Source of the DNA: Dama dama
Taxonomy: Eukaryota; Chordata; Mammalia; Artiodactyla; Cervidae
Direction of reading: 5' to 3'
Length of the DNA: 64,000 nucleotides
Assembly: GCF_033118175.1 (NCBI RefSeq)
Contig: NC_083691.1
Coordinates: 58,556,001 to 58,620,000, forward strand
Positions 1-10,677 of the stretch are shown here, in pieces; the first letter of the stretch is position 1; every line of letters starts with the position of its first letter. The position numbers and the translations under genes are program-made. The notes under the pieces were generated by a model. The model did no database searches. It was not told where the DNA came from and was given only the letters and a program-made list of their open reading frames with translations.

Positions 1-545
1 AAAAGAGAATGAGTAAAATGAAAAAGACTTCAAGAGAAATGACAATTTTTTGATAAAATAATAAAAGGGAAATAAATTCTAATATTACTACTAACTCAAG
101 TTTTTTTTAAACTTTCAGAAACAAGGGAAGGCTGTTGTTTCTGGAATGGAGATCACTCTGGATTTGATAGACAATCTGAGACTCAGTAGTTCTAACATTA
201 GAACGGAAAGTATACCTGTCACTGTGATCCTTCTTTTCTGCACATAAGGAAAGCAGAAATGCTTAAGAAAAATACAGAAGCATAACTCTGCTAACAGCAT
301 TGATATCTACAGAAGAACAAATCATTCAATATTATTTTCTTTATTAACTTACTCATGTTGGCCAGTACTCTATCCTCATATAGGATCAGACTGGAAGACA
401 GTGGGGATTCAGTCTTTGAGAGTTCATCAAGTAACATGCAAACAACAGTCCTTTCTTCTGGTTTCTACCTGTGAAAGATGCCTGGTGATCCATAAAAACA
501 ATAATCAGCTTATTCCTAAATGCATTCACATCTTTAGATATATCC
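1..545. other. AT-rich flank, no feature seen
   Basis: AT-rich sequence left of the first BovB insertion. I see no long open frame, no recognisable repeat family and no RNA gene. The short frames present have no similarity I recognise. Confidence 0.5.
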
Positions 546-1317
546 AAATAGCATTTTTGCCTTTTCATAGTGTTCATGGGGTTCTCAATGCAGGAATACT
601 GAAGTGGTGAAAAGCTGGCTTAAAACTCAACATTCGGAAAACAAAGGTCATGGCATTTGGTCCCATCGCTTCATGGCAAATAGGTAGGAAAACAATGGAA
701 ACAGTGACAGACTTTATTTTTGGGCCAAAATCACTGCAGGTGGTAACTGCAGCCATGAAATTAAAAGACACTTGCTCATTGGAAGAAAAGCTATGACCAA
801 CCTAGACAGCATATTAAAAAGTAGAGACATTACTTGGTCGACAAAGGTCCATCTAGTCAAAGCTATGGTTTTTCCAGTAGTCATGTATGAAAGTGAGAGT
901 TGGACCATAAAGAAAGCTGAGCCCTGAAGAAGTGATGCTTTTGAAGTGTGGTGTTGGAGAAGACTCTTGAGAGTAACTTGGACTGCAAGGAGATGAAACC
1001 AGTTCATCCCGAAGAAAATCAGCCCTGAATATTCATTGGAAGGACTGATACTAAAGCTGAAACTCCAATACTTTGGCCACCTGATGCAAAGGACCGACTC
1101 ATTGGAAAAGACCCTGATGCAAGACAAGACTGAGGCAGAAGGAGAAGGGGATAATAGAGGGTGAGATGGTTGGATGGCATCACTGACTTGATGAACTTGA
1201 GTTTAAGCAAGGTCTGGGAGTTGGTGAAGAACATGGAAGCTTGATGTGCTGCAGTCCATTGGGCTACAAAGAGTCAGACATGACTGAGTAACTGAACTGA
1301 ACTGAAATAACACTTTT
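546..1317 (+). mobile_element. BovB LINE, 5'-truncated with inverted 5' piece
   Basis: The 3' part (about 608-1304, plus strand) matches the end of the BovB reverse transcriptase frame and finishes in the typical GACTGAGTAACTGAACTGA tail. The preceding 50 bp (about 558-607) match the BovB 5' region but run in the opposite orientation, so the element has a 5' inversion and lacks the roughly 2 kb between the two parts. A 13-bp flanking duplication with two mismatches (546-558 and 1305-1317) shows that both pieces arrived in one event. The coding remnant is frame-shifted and inactive. The family call is from recognition of the sequence; the inversion is read directly by comparison with the BovB copies at 11579-14715 and 23756-27136. 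Confidence 0.85.
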
Positions 1318-1870
1318 AAATCTGGATAATTTTAAAGATTTTTCAATTGACAAATTGATTTTAACTGGAAATCCCATTTGAGAACTGATAATATTAATAA
1401 GCCATTGACAACTGACGTTAGTTAAACCCATATTGTTATTTCTTTGAACAGGATTGGATCAGTAAGAACAAGGGTGGAAAACAGACAAGCAAACACAGAG
1501 TATGTGCACATTTGTATGTATGAGTGAGTGATCATTTACAAAAATCCCTGAACTAAGAACATGAATCCTAGTCTACCCTAAGCTACCATAGGCATCCATC
1601 CTGCAGTCTAAGTTCTTATATTGACATTATCAACCCATAAAACTCACAGTTTGTCCAGAAAAGGCTATTAATAGAAGTTCAACAAAAAAGACAAGTGTGC
1701 GTAGGAAAATATCGAATTTTTGAGAGGTACTCCAGAAGTTATCTCAGAACTAAAATAAAATTTGAGAGCCCAGAACACAATTCTGTTGTTAAAATGCATG
1801 TAAACCATTGATATACTTGAATTAATGTATGCTTTCCTCTTCTTCTTCTTTCAATTTCACCTGAGATTTT
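1318..1870. other. Single-copy AT-rich spacer
   Basis: No repeat family or open frame recognised between the BovB copy and the antisense L1. Confidence 0.4.
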
Positions 1871-3117
1871 AAAATTAATTTTTATTAGAGTATAGTTGAT
1901 TTACAATGCTTTATTATCTGTTATACAGCAAAGTAAATCAGTTATACATGTTGCACTTTTAAAAATATTTTCCCATATAAGTCATTACAGAGTATTGACT
2001 GGAGTTACCTGTATTATACAGTAGGTCCAGATTAGTTAAGTATTTTATATATAGTAATGTACATATTTCAATACCAGTCTTCCAATTTATTCCCCCCTCC
2101 ATTTCCTCTTTGGTAACCATACATTTTTTTCTACACCTGTGACTATTTCTGTTTGTAAATAAGTTCATGTGACTTTATTTTTAGATTTCACATATAGGCA
2201 ATATCATATTTGTCTTTGTCTGACTTACTTCACTCAATATGATAATCTCTAGGTCCACCCATATTGCTGGAAATGGCATTATCTCATTTTTTATGGCTGA
2301 GTAATATTCCATTATAGCTATCTATCTATCTATATATATATATCAGTTCAATTTAGTCCCTCAGTCATGTCCGACTCTTTGCGACCCCATAGACCACAGC
2401 ACACCAGGCCTCCGTGTTCATCACCAACTCCCGGAGTTTACCCAAACTCATGTCCATTGAGTCGGTGATGCCTTCCTACCATCTCATCTTCTGTTGGCCC
2501 ACTTCTCCTCCTGCCTTCAATCTTTCCCAGCATAAGGGTTTTTTCAAATGAGTTAACTATTAGCATCAGGTGGCCAAAGTATTGGAGTTTCAGCTTCAAC
2601 ATCAGTCCTTCCAATGAACACTCAGGACTGATCTCCTTTAGGATATATACCACATCTTTTTTCATTCATCCACTCCTTAATGGACATTTAGATTGCTACC
2701 ATGTCTAGCTATTGCAAACAGTGCATATATCTTTTTAAATTTTGGTTTTATCTGGGTATATGCCCAGGAGTGGGATTTCTATATTATATGGTAGGTCTAT
2801 TTTTAGTTTTTTAAGGAGCTTCCATACCATTCTCTGTAACGGCTCTACCAATTTACATTCCCACCAACAAAGTAGGAGGATTCCCTTTCCTCTACATCCT
2901 CCTATTGTTTGTAAGTTTTTTGATGATGGCCATTCTGACCCATGTGATGTGACACCTCATTGTGGGTTTCCTTTGCATTTATTTAAAAATAATTAGTGAT
3001 GTCACATGTGTCTTCATGTGTTCTTTGGCCATTTATATGTCTTCTTTAGATAAATGTCTTTTCAGGCCATCTGCCCATTTTTGACTGAGTTGTTTGTGGT
3101 TTTAATATTCAGCTAAA
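1871..3117 (-). mobile_element. L1 LINE fragment, 3' UTR and ORF2 C-terminus, antisense
   Basis: Reads from the left as the antisense of a cetartiodactyl L1 3' UTR and then the ORF2 C-terminal region. The antisense landmark around 'GGCTGAGTAATATTCCATT' lies near 2295-2318. The element is split at 2344-2643 by a BovB insertion and the L1 text resumes at 'TATATACCACATC'. It is 5'-truncated near 3117, directly beside the start of the tandem array. ORF2 is broken by many stops. Boundaries are approximate by about 15 bp, and I found no convincing flanking duplication. Confidence 0.85.
2344..2643 (-). mobile_element. BovB 3' fragment nested in L1
   Basis: About 300 bp of the BovB 3' end in antisense, from the terminal CAGTTCA motif through the region encoding the end of the reverse transcriptase. 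It interrupts the L1 at a TA-rich site, with ATATATA present on both sides as the likely target duplication. It is therefore younger than the surrounding L1. Confidence 0.85.
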
Positions 3118-4303
3118 TAAGCAGCAAAGCTGTTTTTGTGAGCTTGGATATTGGGCCCTGATGGCAAAAGGATTATTTTCCCCTTGTGAAAGCTAGAAAG
3201 TTGCAGCTTCAGACCTGCCTCTGGTTCATTTATCTTTTCGTTACAACAAAAAGTTTGGTCAAGCATTTGGGTTTTCTGAAAGAAACAGTCTGCTTGTCCC
3301 TACTTGCTGGGAAGTCAACTGACAGTACAGTTTCAGCTAATCAGGGTAACAACCTATATGGAAATCAACACTCAGAACTCTTTTCCAAGATATGTTTACT
3401 CATGAAAGGATGCAGTGTGTCCTATGTATGTCTTTTACACTGCTCATAAACTGCAGGGCCAGATGGCAAAAGCAGTGTTTTCCCACTTTGAGGCTAGAAA
3501 GTTGTAGACTCAAACCTGTTCAGAAAATACTCTGATTCTTTTATCTCTTGATGTCAGCAACAACTTTTGTCTGCATCTGAGTTTTCTGAATGAAACAGGC
3601 TGCTTGCCACTCCTTGCTGGGGTTTGCATATAGTAGAGTTTGGCCTAATCAGGGTAACAACAGGTGTGACAGTCAACACTCACAGAATACTCTCTCCATT
3701 CACCTTTACTCATGAAAGTGTGTAGTGTGTCCTAGGTGTGTGATTTACACTGCCTGGAAACTGTAAGGTAAGTAGGGTTAGTTGTTTTTGAGAGTCTGGG
3801 TACTGGGCCCTGATGGTAAAAGAACTATTTTCTTCCTGTGAGAGCTAGAGAGTTGCAGTTTTCAAACCTGCCGGAAAAGCAGTCTTGATCATTTATATCT
3901 TAATTACAGCAAAATCTTTGGCCAAGCATTTGAGTTTTGTGAAAGTAACAGGCTGCTTGTCACTGCTTGCTAGGAAGACATAGATAGTACAGTTTTGCCT
4001 CATCAGGGTAACAACAGATATGGCAGTCAACACTGAAAGAACACTCCCCCCAGATATCTTTACTCATAAAATGGTGCAGTGTGTCCTAGGTGTATCTTAT
4101 ACACTGTTCAGAAACTGCAGGGAAAGCTGCTTTTGTGAGCCTGGATCTTAGGGACTGATGGTAAATTCAGTATTTTCCACTTGTGAAAGCCAGATAGTTG
4201 CGGCTTCAAATCTGCCTTGAAAGAAATCTCTGGTTCCTTTATTTCTTCATTGCAGCAACAACTTTGGTGAGCATTTGAATTTTTTGAGTGAAATGGACTG
4301 CTT

Positions 4304-4380
4304 TATGGCAAAAACCACTGCAATATTGTGAAGTAATTAGCCTCCAACTAATAAAAATAAATGGGGAAAAAAAAAAAAAA
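4304..4380 (+). mobile_element. 77-bp L1 3' tail insertion
   Basis: Only the last roughly 60 bp of an L1 3' UTR (containing TTAGCCTCCAACTAATAAAA) plus a poly(A) tail. It is flanked by a perfect 14-bp duplication, GAAATGGACTGCTT, at 4290-4303 and 4381-4394. This is an extreme 5' truncation inserted into an array unit. Confidence 0.93.
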
Positions 4381-7300
4381 GAAATGGACTGCTTGCCATT
4401 CCTTGCTGTGAAGTCATCACACAGTACAGTTGACTTAACCAGGTTAACAGAGTGTATGGCAGTCAAAACTCACAGAACTCTTGGCTCAGACACCTTTTCT
4501 CATGGAAGGGTGCAGTGTGTCCTAGTTGTGTCTTTTACACTACTCAGAAGCTGCAGGGAAAGCTGATTTTGTAAGCATGGATATTGGGGCCTGATGGCAA
4601 AAGCAGTACTTTTCTCCTATGAAAGCTAGAGTTGTAGCCTGAAACCTGAAAGGAAAACACTCAAGATCATTTATCTCTTCTTTACAGCAAAAGCATTATT
4701 TTATCCCTGCGAGAGCCAGAGAGGTCAGGCCACAAGACTGCCAGAAATACACTCTGGATCATTTATCTCTTCATTGGAGCAAAACATTTGGTCAAGTGTC
4801 TGAGTATTCTGAAAGAAACAGGCTGCTTGCTACTATATGCTCGTAAGTCATCAGGCATACAGTTTCACCTAATCAGGGTAACAACAGGTATGGAAGTCAA
4901 CACACACAGAACACTCTCCTCAGACATCTTAACTCATGAAAGAGTGCAGTGTGTCCTAGCTGTGTCTTTTACACTGCTTGGAAATGGCGGGGAAAGCTGC
5001 TTTTGTTAACCTGGATATTGGGGCCTGATGGCAAATGCAGTATTTTCCCCCTTTGAAATCAAGAGAGAGTTTCAGCCTCAAACCTGCTAGAACAACACTC
5101 TGGATCATTTCTCTTCATTACAGCAACACCTTGGTCAAGCAATTTTGTTTTATGAAAGAAACAAGCTTCTTGCCACTCCTTGCTGAGAAGTCATCACATA
5201 GTACTATTTGGCCTGATTAGGGTAACGGCGTCTATGGCATCAACGTATACTAAAAATTCTCCCCAGACATCTTTTCTCATGGGAGGGTGCAATATGTCCT
5301 AGGTGTTTTACATGGCTCAGAAACTTCAGGGAAAGATGCTTTTTTTGAGCCTGAATATTGGGGCCTGATGGCAAAAGCCATACTTTACCCTGTGAGAACT
5401 AGAAAGGTCAGCCTCAAACCTGTCAGAAATATACTCTGGATCATTTATCTCTTCATTGAAGCAAAAAATTTAGTCAAGCATATGAGTATTCTGAAAGAAA
5501 CAGGATGCATGCCACTACTTGCTAGGACATCATCAGACAGTATAATTTCACCTAATTAGGGTAATAACAGATATGATAGTCCCCACTCACCAAAAACTCT
5601 ACTCAGACATCTTTACTCATGAAAGGGGCAGTGTGTCTTGGTGTGTCTTTTACACTGCTCAGAATCTGCAGGGAAAGTTGCATTGTTGAGCCTGTATGTT
5701 TGGGCCAGATGGCAAAAGCAGTGTTTTCCTCCCTGTGAAAACTATAGAGTTCCAGTCTCAAAACTGCCAGAAAAACACTCTGGATCATTTACATTACAGC
5801 AAAAACTTTAGTTGAGCATTTGAATTTTTTGAAAGAAACAGGCTGCTTGCCATCCTTTGCTGGGAATATATCAGACATCACAGTTTGGCCTAATCAGAGT
5901 AACAACAGGTATGGCAGTCAACACTCAAAGAACACTCTCCCAAAACATCTCTTCTCATGGAAGTGTGTAGTGTGTCCTAAATGTGTCTTTGACACTGCTT
6001 GGAAACTTCAGGGAAGTTGCTTTTGTGATCCTGAGTATTGTGCTTGATGGCAAAAGCAGTTTTTTTTCCCTGTGAAAGCAAGAAATTTGCAACCTCAGAC
6101 TCCCCGAAGAACACTCTGTTTCATTTATCTCTTCATTAAAGCTAAAAATTTGGTCAATTAAGTGAGTTTTCTGAAACAGGCTGCTTTCGACTATTTTCTG
6201 GGAAGTTATCAGATAGTACAGTTTTGCCTAACAAGGATAATAACAGATATGGCAGTCAACACTCACAAAACACTCTCCCTAGACATCTTTACTCATGAAA
6301 GGGTGCAGTGTGTTCTAGGTGTCTTTTTACGCTGCTAAGAAACTGCAGAGAAAGTTGCTTTAGTGAGCCTAGATCTTGGGGTCAGATGGCAAAAGCAGTA
6401 TTTTACCTGTGGAAGCTGGATAGTTGAGGCCTACCTTGAAAAACTGTTTGGTTCTTTTATTTCTTCATTACAGCAATACAGAGTGAGACACTTTTGGCTG
6501 TTGTGTTTTGCCCTAAAGAAGTAGCTGTTACGGGTATTGGCCCTTATGGTGAAAGCTTTATTTTGCACCTGTGGAAGCTGGAATATTGGAGCCTCAAACT
6601 TGCCTGAAAAACACACTGGTTCATTCTTATCTTCATTGCAAGAACAGCTCTGGTCAAGTTTTAAGTTTTCTTAAAGCAACAAGCTCACCAATCTGCTTGG
6701 CATGTTTTACTGGGAATACGGTTTCACATAATCAGAGAAACAACTGGTGCGGTAAACAAGATTCACAAAACACTCTCCCCTGACATCTATTTTCATAGAA
6801 TGATTCAATGTGTCATAGAAGTGTCTTTATACAGCTCTGAAACTGCAGGGAAATGTGTTTTTCTGAACCTGGGAATGGGACTAATGGCAAAAGAAGTGTT
6901 TTCACCCAGTGAAAGCTGGATAGTTGCAAGAAAGCTTGATAGTTGCAGAAAAACACACTGGTTTATTTTTCTCTTCTGTAATTACAACAACAGTTTTCAT
7001 GATTTTGAGTTTTCTAAAATAAAAAGGATGCTTCCAACGTCTTGCAGGTAAGTCATCTGACAAAAGTTTCTTGTCATCAGAGTAACAACATGTATGGCAG
7101 TCAACACTCACAGAATAGTCTCCAATGCCATCTGTTCTCAAGGAATGGTAGGGTGTGTTCTAGGTGTGTTTTTAGACAACTCTGAAACAGCCAGGAAACT
7201 TGTTTTTGAAGATGGGAATCGGGTCCTTATGATAAAAGCTGTATTTTCCACTTGGGGAAGCTGGATAATTACAGCCTCAGATCTGCCAGAAAAGCACACT

Positions 7301-7499
7301 TTTCTCTTTATTACAACAGCTGTGGTCTAGTTTTTGCATTTTCTGAAAAAGCAGGCTGCTTGTCATATCTTGCTGGGAGTCATATGACATACCATTTCAC
7401 CTAATCAGGGTAGCAAAATGCATGGCAGTCAACATTCAAGAACACTCATCCCTGCCCTCCTTTCTCATGGATTTGTATATTGTGTCCTAGGAGTGTCTT

Positions 7500-8175
7500 A
7501 AAAAAACTAAGATCATGGCATCTGGTCCCATCTCTTCATGGCAAATAGATGGGGAAACAGTGACAGAATTTATTTTGGGGGGCTCCAAAATCATTGCAGA
7601 TGGTGACTGCAGCCATGAAATTAAAAGATGCTTACTCCTTGGAAGGAAAGTTATGACTAACCTAGACAGCATATTAAAAAGCAGAGACATTACTTTACCA
7701 ACAAAGGCCTGTCTCGTCAAGGCTATGGTTTTTCCAGTAGTCATGTATGGATGTGAGAGTTGGACTATAAAGAAAGTTGAGTGCCAAAGGACTGATGCTT
7801 TTGAACTGTGGTGTTGGAGAAGACTCTTGAGAGTCTCTTGGACTGCAAGGAGATCCAACCAATCGATCCTAAAGGAGATCAGTCCTGAGTGTTCATTGGA
7901 AGGACTGATGTTGAAGTTGAAACTCTAATACTTTGGCCACCTGGTGTGAAGAACTGACTCATTTGAAAAGACCCTGATGCTGGGAAAGATTGAGGGCAGG
8001 AGGAGAAGGGGACGACAGAGGATGAGATGGGTGGATGGCATCACCGACCCAATGGAAATGAGTTTGAGTAGACTCTGGGAGTTGGTGATGGACAGGGAAG
8101 CCTGGTGTGCTGTGGTCCATGGGGTCACAAAGAGTCGGACATGACTGAGCGACTGAACTGAACTGAACTGAATTG
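7500..8175 (+). mobile_element. BovB LINE, 5'-truncated, in the tandem array
   Basis: 676 bp of the BovB 3' end, finishing in repeated GAACT units. Flanked by a perfect 11-bp duplication, AGGAGTGTCTT, at 7489-7499 and 8176-8186. The uninterrupted site is preserved in the inverted copy near 9764-9774, which confirms both boundaries. Confidence 0.95.
7515..7928 (+). pseudogene. BovB reverse transcriptase, C-terminal fragment
   Basis: A 137-residue open frame covering only the region after the catalytic palm of the BovB polyprotein. It shows the family phrases GDCSHEIKR, LLLGRKVMTNLDSILKSRD, VMYGCESWTIKK and ELWCWRRLLRV. It lacks the endonuclease and the YADD motif because the element is 5'-truncated, so it is a dead fragment despite being open. 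It ends at a stop inside the LKLKLQYFGHL region, where the full-length frame would continue. The ATG used is internal and not a real start. Confidence 0.85.
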
Positions 8176-8298
8176 AGGAGTGTCTTTGCACAGCTGTGAA
8201 AATACAGGGAAACTTGTTTTTGTGAACCTGGGACTTGAAGCCTGTTGGCAAAAAAAGTATTTTCTCATCGTGAAATCTGGATAGTTACAGGCTAAAAC

Positions 8299-8779
8299 TG
8301 TTAGGGGAAGCACACTGATTGAAACTGCCCACCCTGGCCAGGCACCATAGTAAGTATTTGCATGAGTTGTTTTATGACAGGGGATCCTGATAAGGAATAC
8401 GGAACTAATAAGCCACCACCAGCTGGAAGATTTCGGGAAAGGTCGAGAGGAGACACTGCCTGTCTGTCCACTTCCCAGAATCCCTCTTGTTAGCATCCAT
8501 CTTGGCTGAGCGATGCGTGCGCCACCAGGAAAGACTCTGAATTAGAATGATTGGCCAAAGACCACCCGGAAACTAATCCCATCACCATAAAACCCAAGAC
8601 TGCGAGCCACGCGGCAGAGCCGTTCTCCTGGGTTCCCTTACCTACTGCTCTCCACCTGGGTGCCCTCTCCCAATAAAATCTCTTGCTTTGTCAGCATGTG
8701 TCTCCTCGGACAATTCATTTCTGAGTGTTAGACAAGAGCCCAGTTTCGGGCCCTGGAAGGGGTCCCCCTTCCTGCAACA
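8299..8779 (+). mobile_element. Solo LTR, class I (gammaretrovirus-like) ERV
   Basis: A 481-bp LTR beginning TGTTAGGGG and ending TGCAACA, so its termini are inverted TGTT/AACA. A 4-bp AAAC duplication flanks it (8295-8298, 8780-8783), the length usual for gammaretroviral integration. The inverted arm at 9581-9803 carries the empty site and fixes both ends to the base. A TATA-like CATAAAAC lies at 8586-8593 and the polyadenylation signal AATAAA at 8672-8677. No internal viral genes remain: it is a recombined solo LTR in plus orientation. Confidence 0.92.
8586..8677 (+). promoter_or_regulatory. LTR core promoter and polyadenylation signal
   Basis: CATAAAAC (8586-8593) followed by GC-rich R-like sequence and AATAAA at 8672-8677. 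The arrangement, with the poly(A) signal inside R, is normal for class I retroviral LTRs. Activity today is unknown. Confidence 0.55.
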
Positions 8780-8857
8780 AAACCTTCCTGGAAGACACTC
8801 GGTGAATGGTAGCAGCTGTGAGCTGTGAGCTATGTGGGGATTTGTGGCCTCCAGAGG

Positions 8858-9580
8858 AGAGGATTTGAATCCTGGGTCAGAGACGAGGCTTGATTACCTG
8901 AAGCTTTTGTGTAATACAGTTTTATTAAAGTATAAAAGGGATAAAGGAATCTTCTGATGTAGACACATCAGAAGGGGGCAGAAAGAGTGCCCCCTTGCTA
9001 GTTTTTAGCAAGGAGCTGTATATCTGTTAACAAATTGCTAATCAGATCAAAGAATCACATCAAAACTGAGAGAGTTGCATCAGGAACCACTCCAACAACA
9101 TGCATTTTCAGATAGCACTGGGACAAGGTGAATCATCCCTGACCACAAAACAATTGACCTGAATCTTAAAGAAAGGCAGATTTCCAAGCAAATACACAGC
9201 TTAAGAGAACATTTCCATGAGTAAGAAATACTGGTTTGTTGAGCCATTATTGGTTCAAGGTTTCAGTCTTAGGTGGAACAAATGAAGAAAGGCAGATTCC
9301 AAGGCAAATACATAGTTCATTAATGTAACTTAAGATAAACATTTCCACCAGAAAAACGCATTGATTAGTTCAAGGTTTGAGAAAAGTTAAGTTCAAGTGA
9401 ACCTGGTGTCGTCATGACAACACAGAATTTAAAAGAAACCTCTTTTTACCTTTGTATAGAGAAGGGGAAAAAAAGGTCTGTGATTTGCAATTTATTTCCT
9501 ACTTCCCATTAAGAAAGAAAATTCCTCTGCCACTTGCAGTTTATTTCCTTCTCATGGGGACCCCTAGCCTTCCTACCTGT
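8858..9580 (-). mobile_element. LTR-like spacer at the centre of the inverted duplication
   Basis: About 720 bp between the two inverted arms. Read on the minus strand it resembles an LTR: a long AT-rich U3, a CTTTTATAC element near 8930-8938, AATAAA at 8921-8926, then a U5-like stretch ending near 8858. The U3-like part contains an imperfect tandem duplication of about 115 bp (9170-9280 and 9285-9395, both starting AAGAAAGGCAGATT). I infer an ERV LTR but cannot name the family. Both ends are defined only by where the inverted arms stop, and no clean target duplication was found. Confidence 0.5.
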
Positions 9581-9803
9581 TACCCTCACGAATCTCCACG
9601 AAGCTCACAGCTCACAGCTGCAACTAACTGTTCACAGTGTGTCTTCCAGGAAGGTTTTAGCCTGCAACTATCCAGATTTCACAGTGCGAAAATACTTTTT
9701 TTGCCAACAGGCCTCAAGTCCCAGGTTCACAAAAACATGTTTCCCTGTATTTTCACAGCTGTGTAAAGACACTCCTAGGACACAATATACCAATCCATGA
9801 GAA
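9581..9803 (-). repeat. Right arm of inverted duplication (empty-site copy)
   Basis: Reverse complement of the array sequence 7472-7499, 8187-8298 and 8784-8857, joined without interruption. It lacks both the BovB (7500-8175) and the LTR (8299-8779). At 9803 the orientation switches back and the array continues in plus orientation (TGGTTCATTTTTCTTTTCAC). The arm therefore records the structure before those two insertions, or a copy that escaped them. Confidence 0.9.
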
Positions 9804-9881
9804 AAGAGGATCTCAATTGGTTCATTTTTCTTTTCACTACAACTACAGCTTTTGTCAAGGTTTTGAGTTTTCTGAAAATTG

Positions 9882-10677
9882 CGAAATGCTGGGCTGGATG
9901 AAGTGCAAGCTAGAATCAAGATTGCTGGGAGAAATATCAGTAACCTCAGATATGCAGATACCACTCTTATGGCAGAAAGTGAAGAGGAACTAAGAGTCTC
10001 TTGATGAAAGTGAAAGAGGAGAGTGAAAAAGCTGACTTAAAACTCAACTTTCAGAAAACTAAGATCATCGAATCTGGTTCCATCACTTCATGGCAAGTTG
10101 ATGGGGAAACAATGGAAACAGAAAGACTTTATTTTCTTGGGCTCCAAAATCACTGCAAATGGTGACTGCTGCCATGAAATTAAAAGATTCTTGCTCCTTG
10201 GGAGAAAAGCTATGAGCAACTTAGACAGCATATTAAAAAGCAGAGACATTACATTGCCAACAAAGTCTAGTCAAAGTTATGTTTTTTCTAGTAGTTATGT
10301 ATGGATGTGAGAGTTGGACTACAAAGAAAACTGAGCACCAAAGAATCAATGCTTTTGAACTGTGGTGTTGGGGAAGACTCTTGAGAGCCCGTTGGACTGC
10401 AAGGAGATCCAACCTGTCCATTCTCAAGTAAATCAGTCCTGAACGTTCATTGGTAGGACTGATGCTGAAGCTGAAACTCCAATACTTTGGTCACCTGATG
10501 AGAAGAACAGACTCATTGGAAAAGACCCTGATGCTGGGAAAGATTGAAGGCAGGAGGAGAAGGGGTCGACAGAGGATGAGATGGTTGCATGACATCACCA
10601 TGAGTTTGAGCAGAAGTTGGTGATGGACAGGGAAGCCTGATGTGCTGCAGTCCATGAGGTCTCAGAGTCAGACATGA
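9882..10677 (+). mobile_element. BovB LINE, 5'-truncated, second array insertion
   Basis: 796 bp of BovB starting in the reverse transcriptase palm and ending close to the terminal ATGACTGA. A perfect 10-bp duplication, CTGAAAATTG, flanks it (9872-9881, 10678-10687). The catalytic YADD region at about 9951-9960 has lost one aspartate codon in frame, and later frameshifts break the frame. Inactive. Confidence 0.93.

Larger units (their letters stand above)
8176..8857 (+). repeat. Left arm of inverted duplication (split by LTR)
   Basis: The array-derived sequence at 8187-8298 plus 8784-8857, together with 7472-7499 left of the BovB copy, is found again in reverse complement at 9581-9803. The 112-bp portion 8187-8298 differs from its partner at about seven positions, far fewer than ordinary array units differ from each other. 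The arm has since been split by the BovB at 7500-8175 and the LTR at 8299-8779. Confidence 0.88.
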
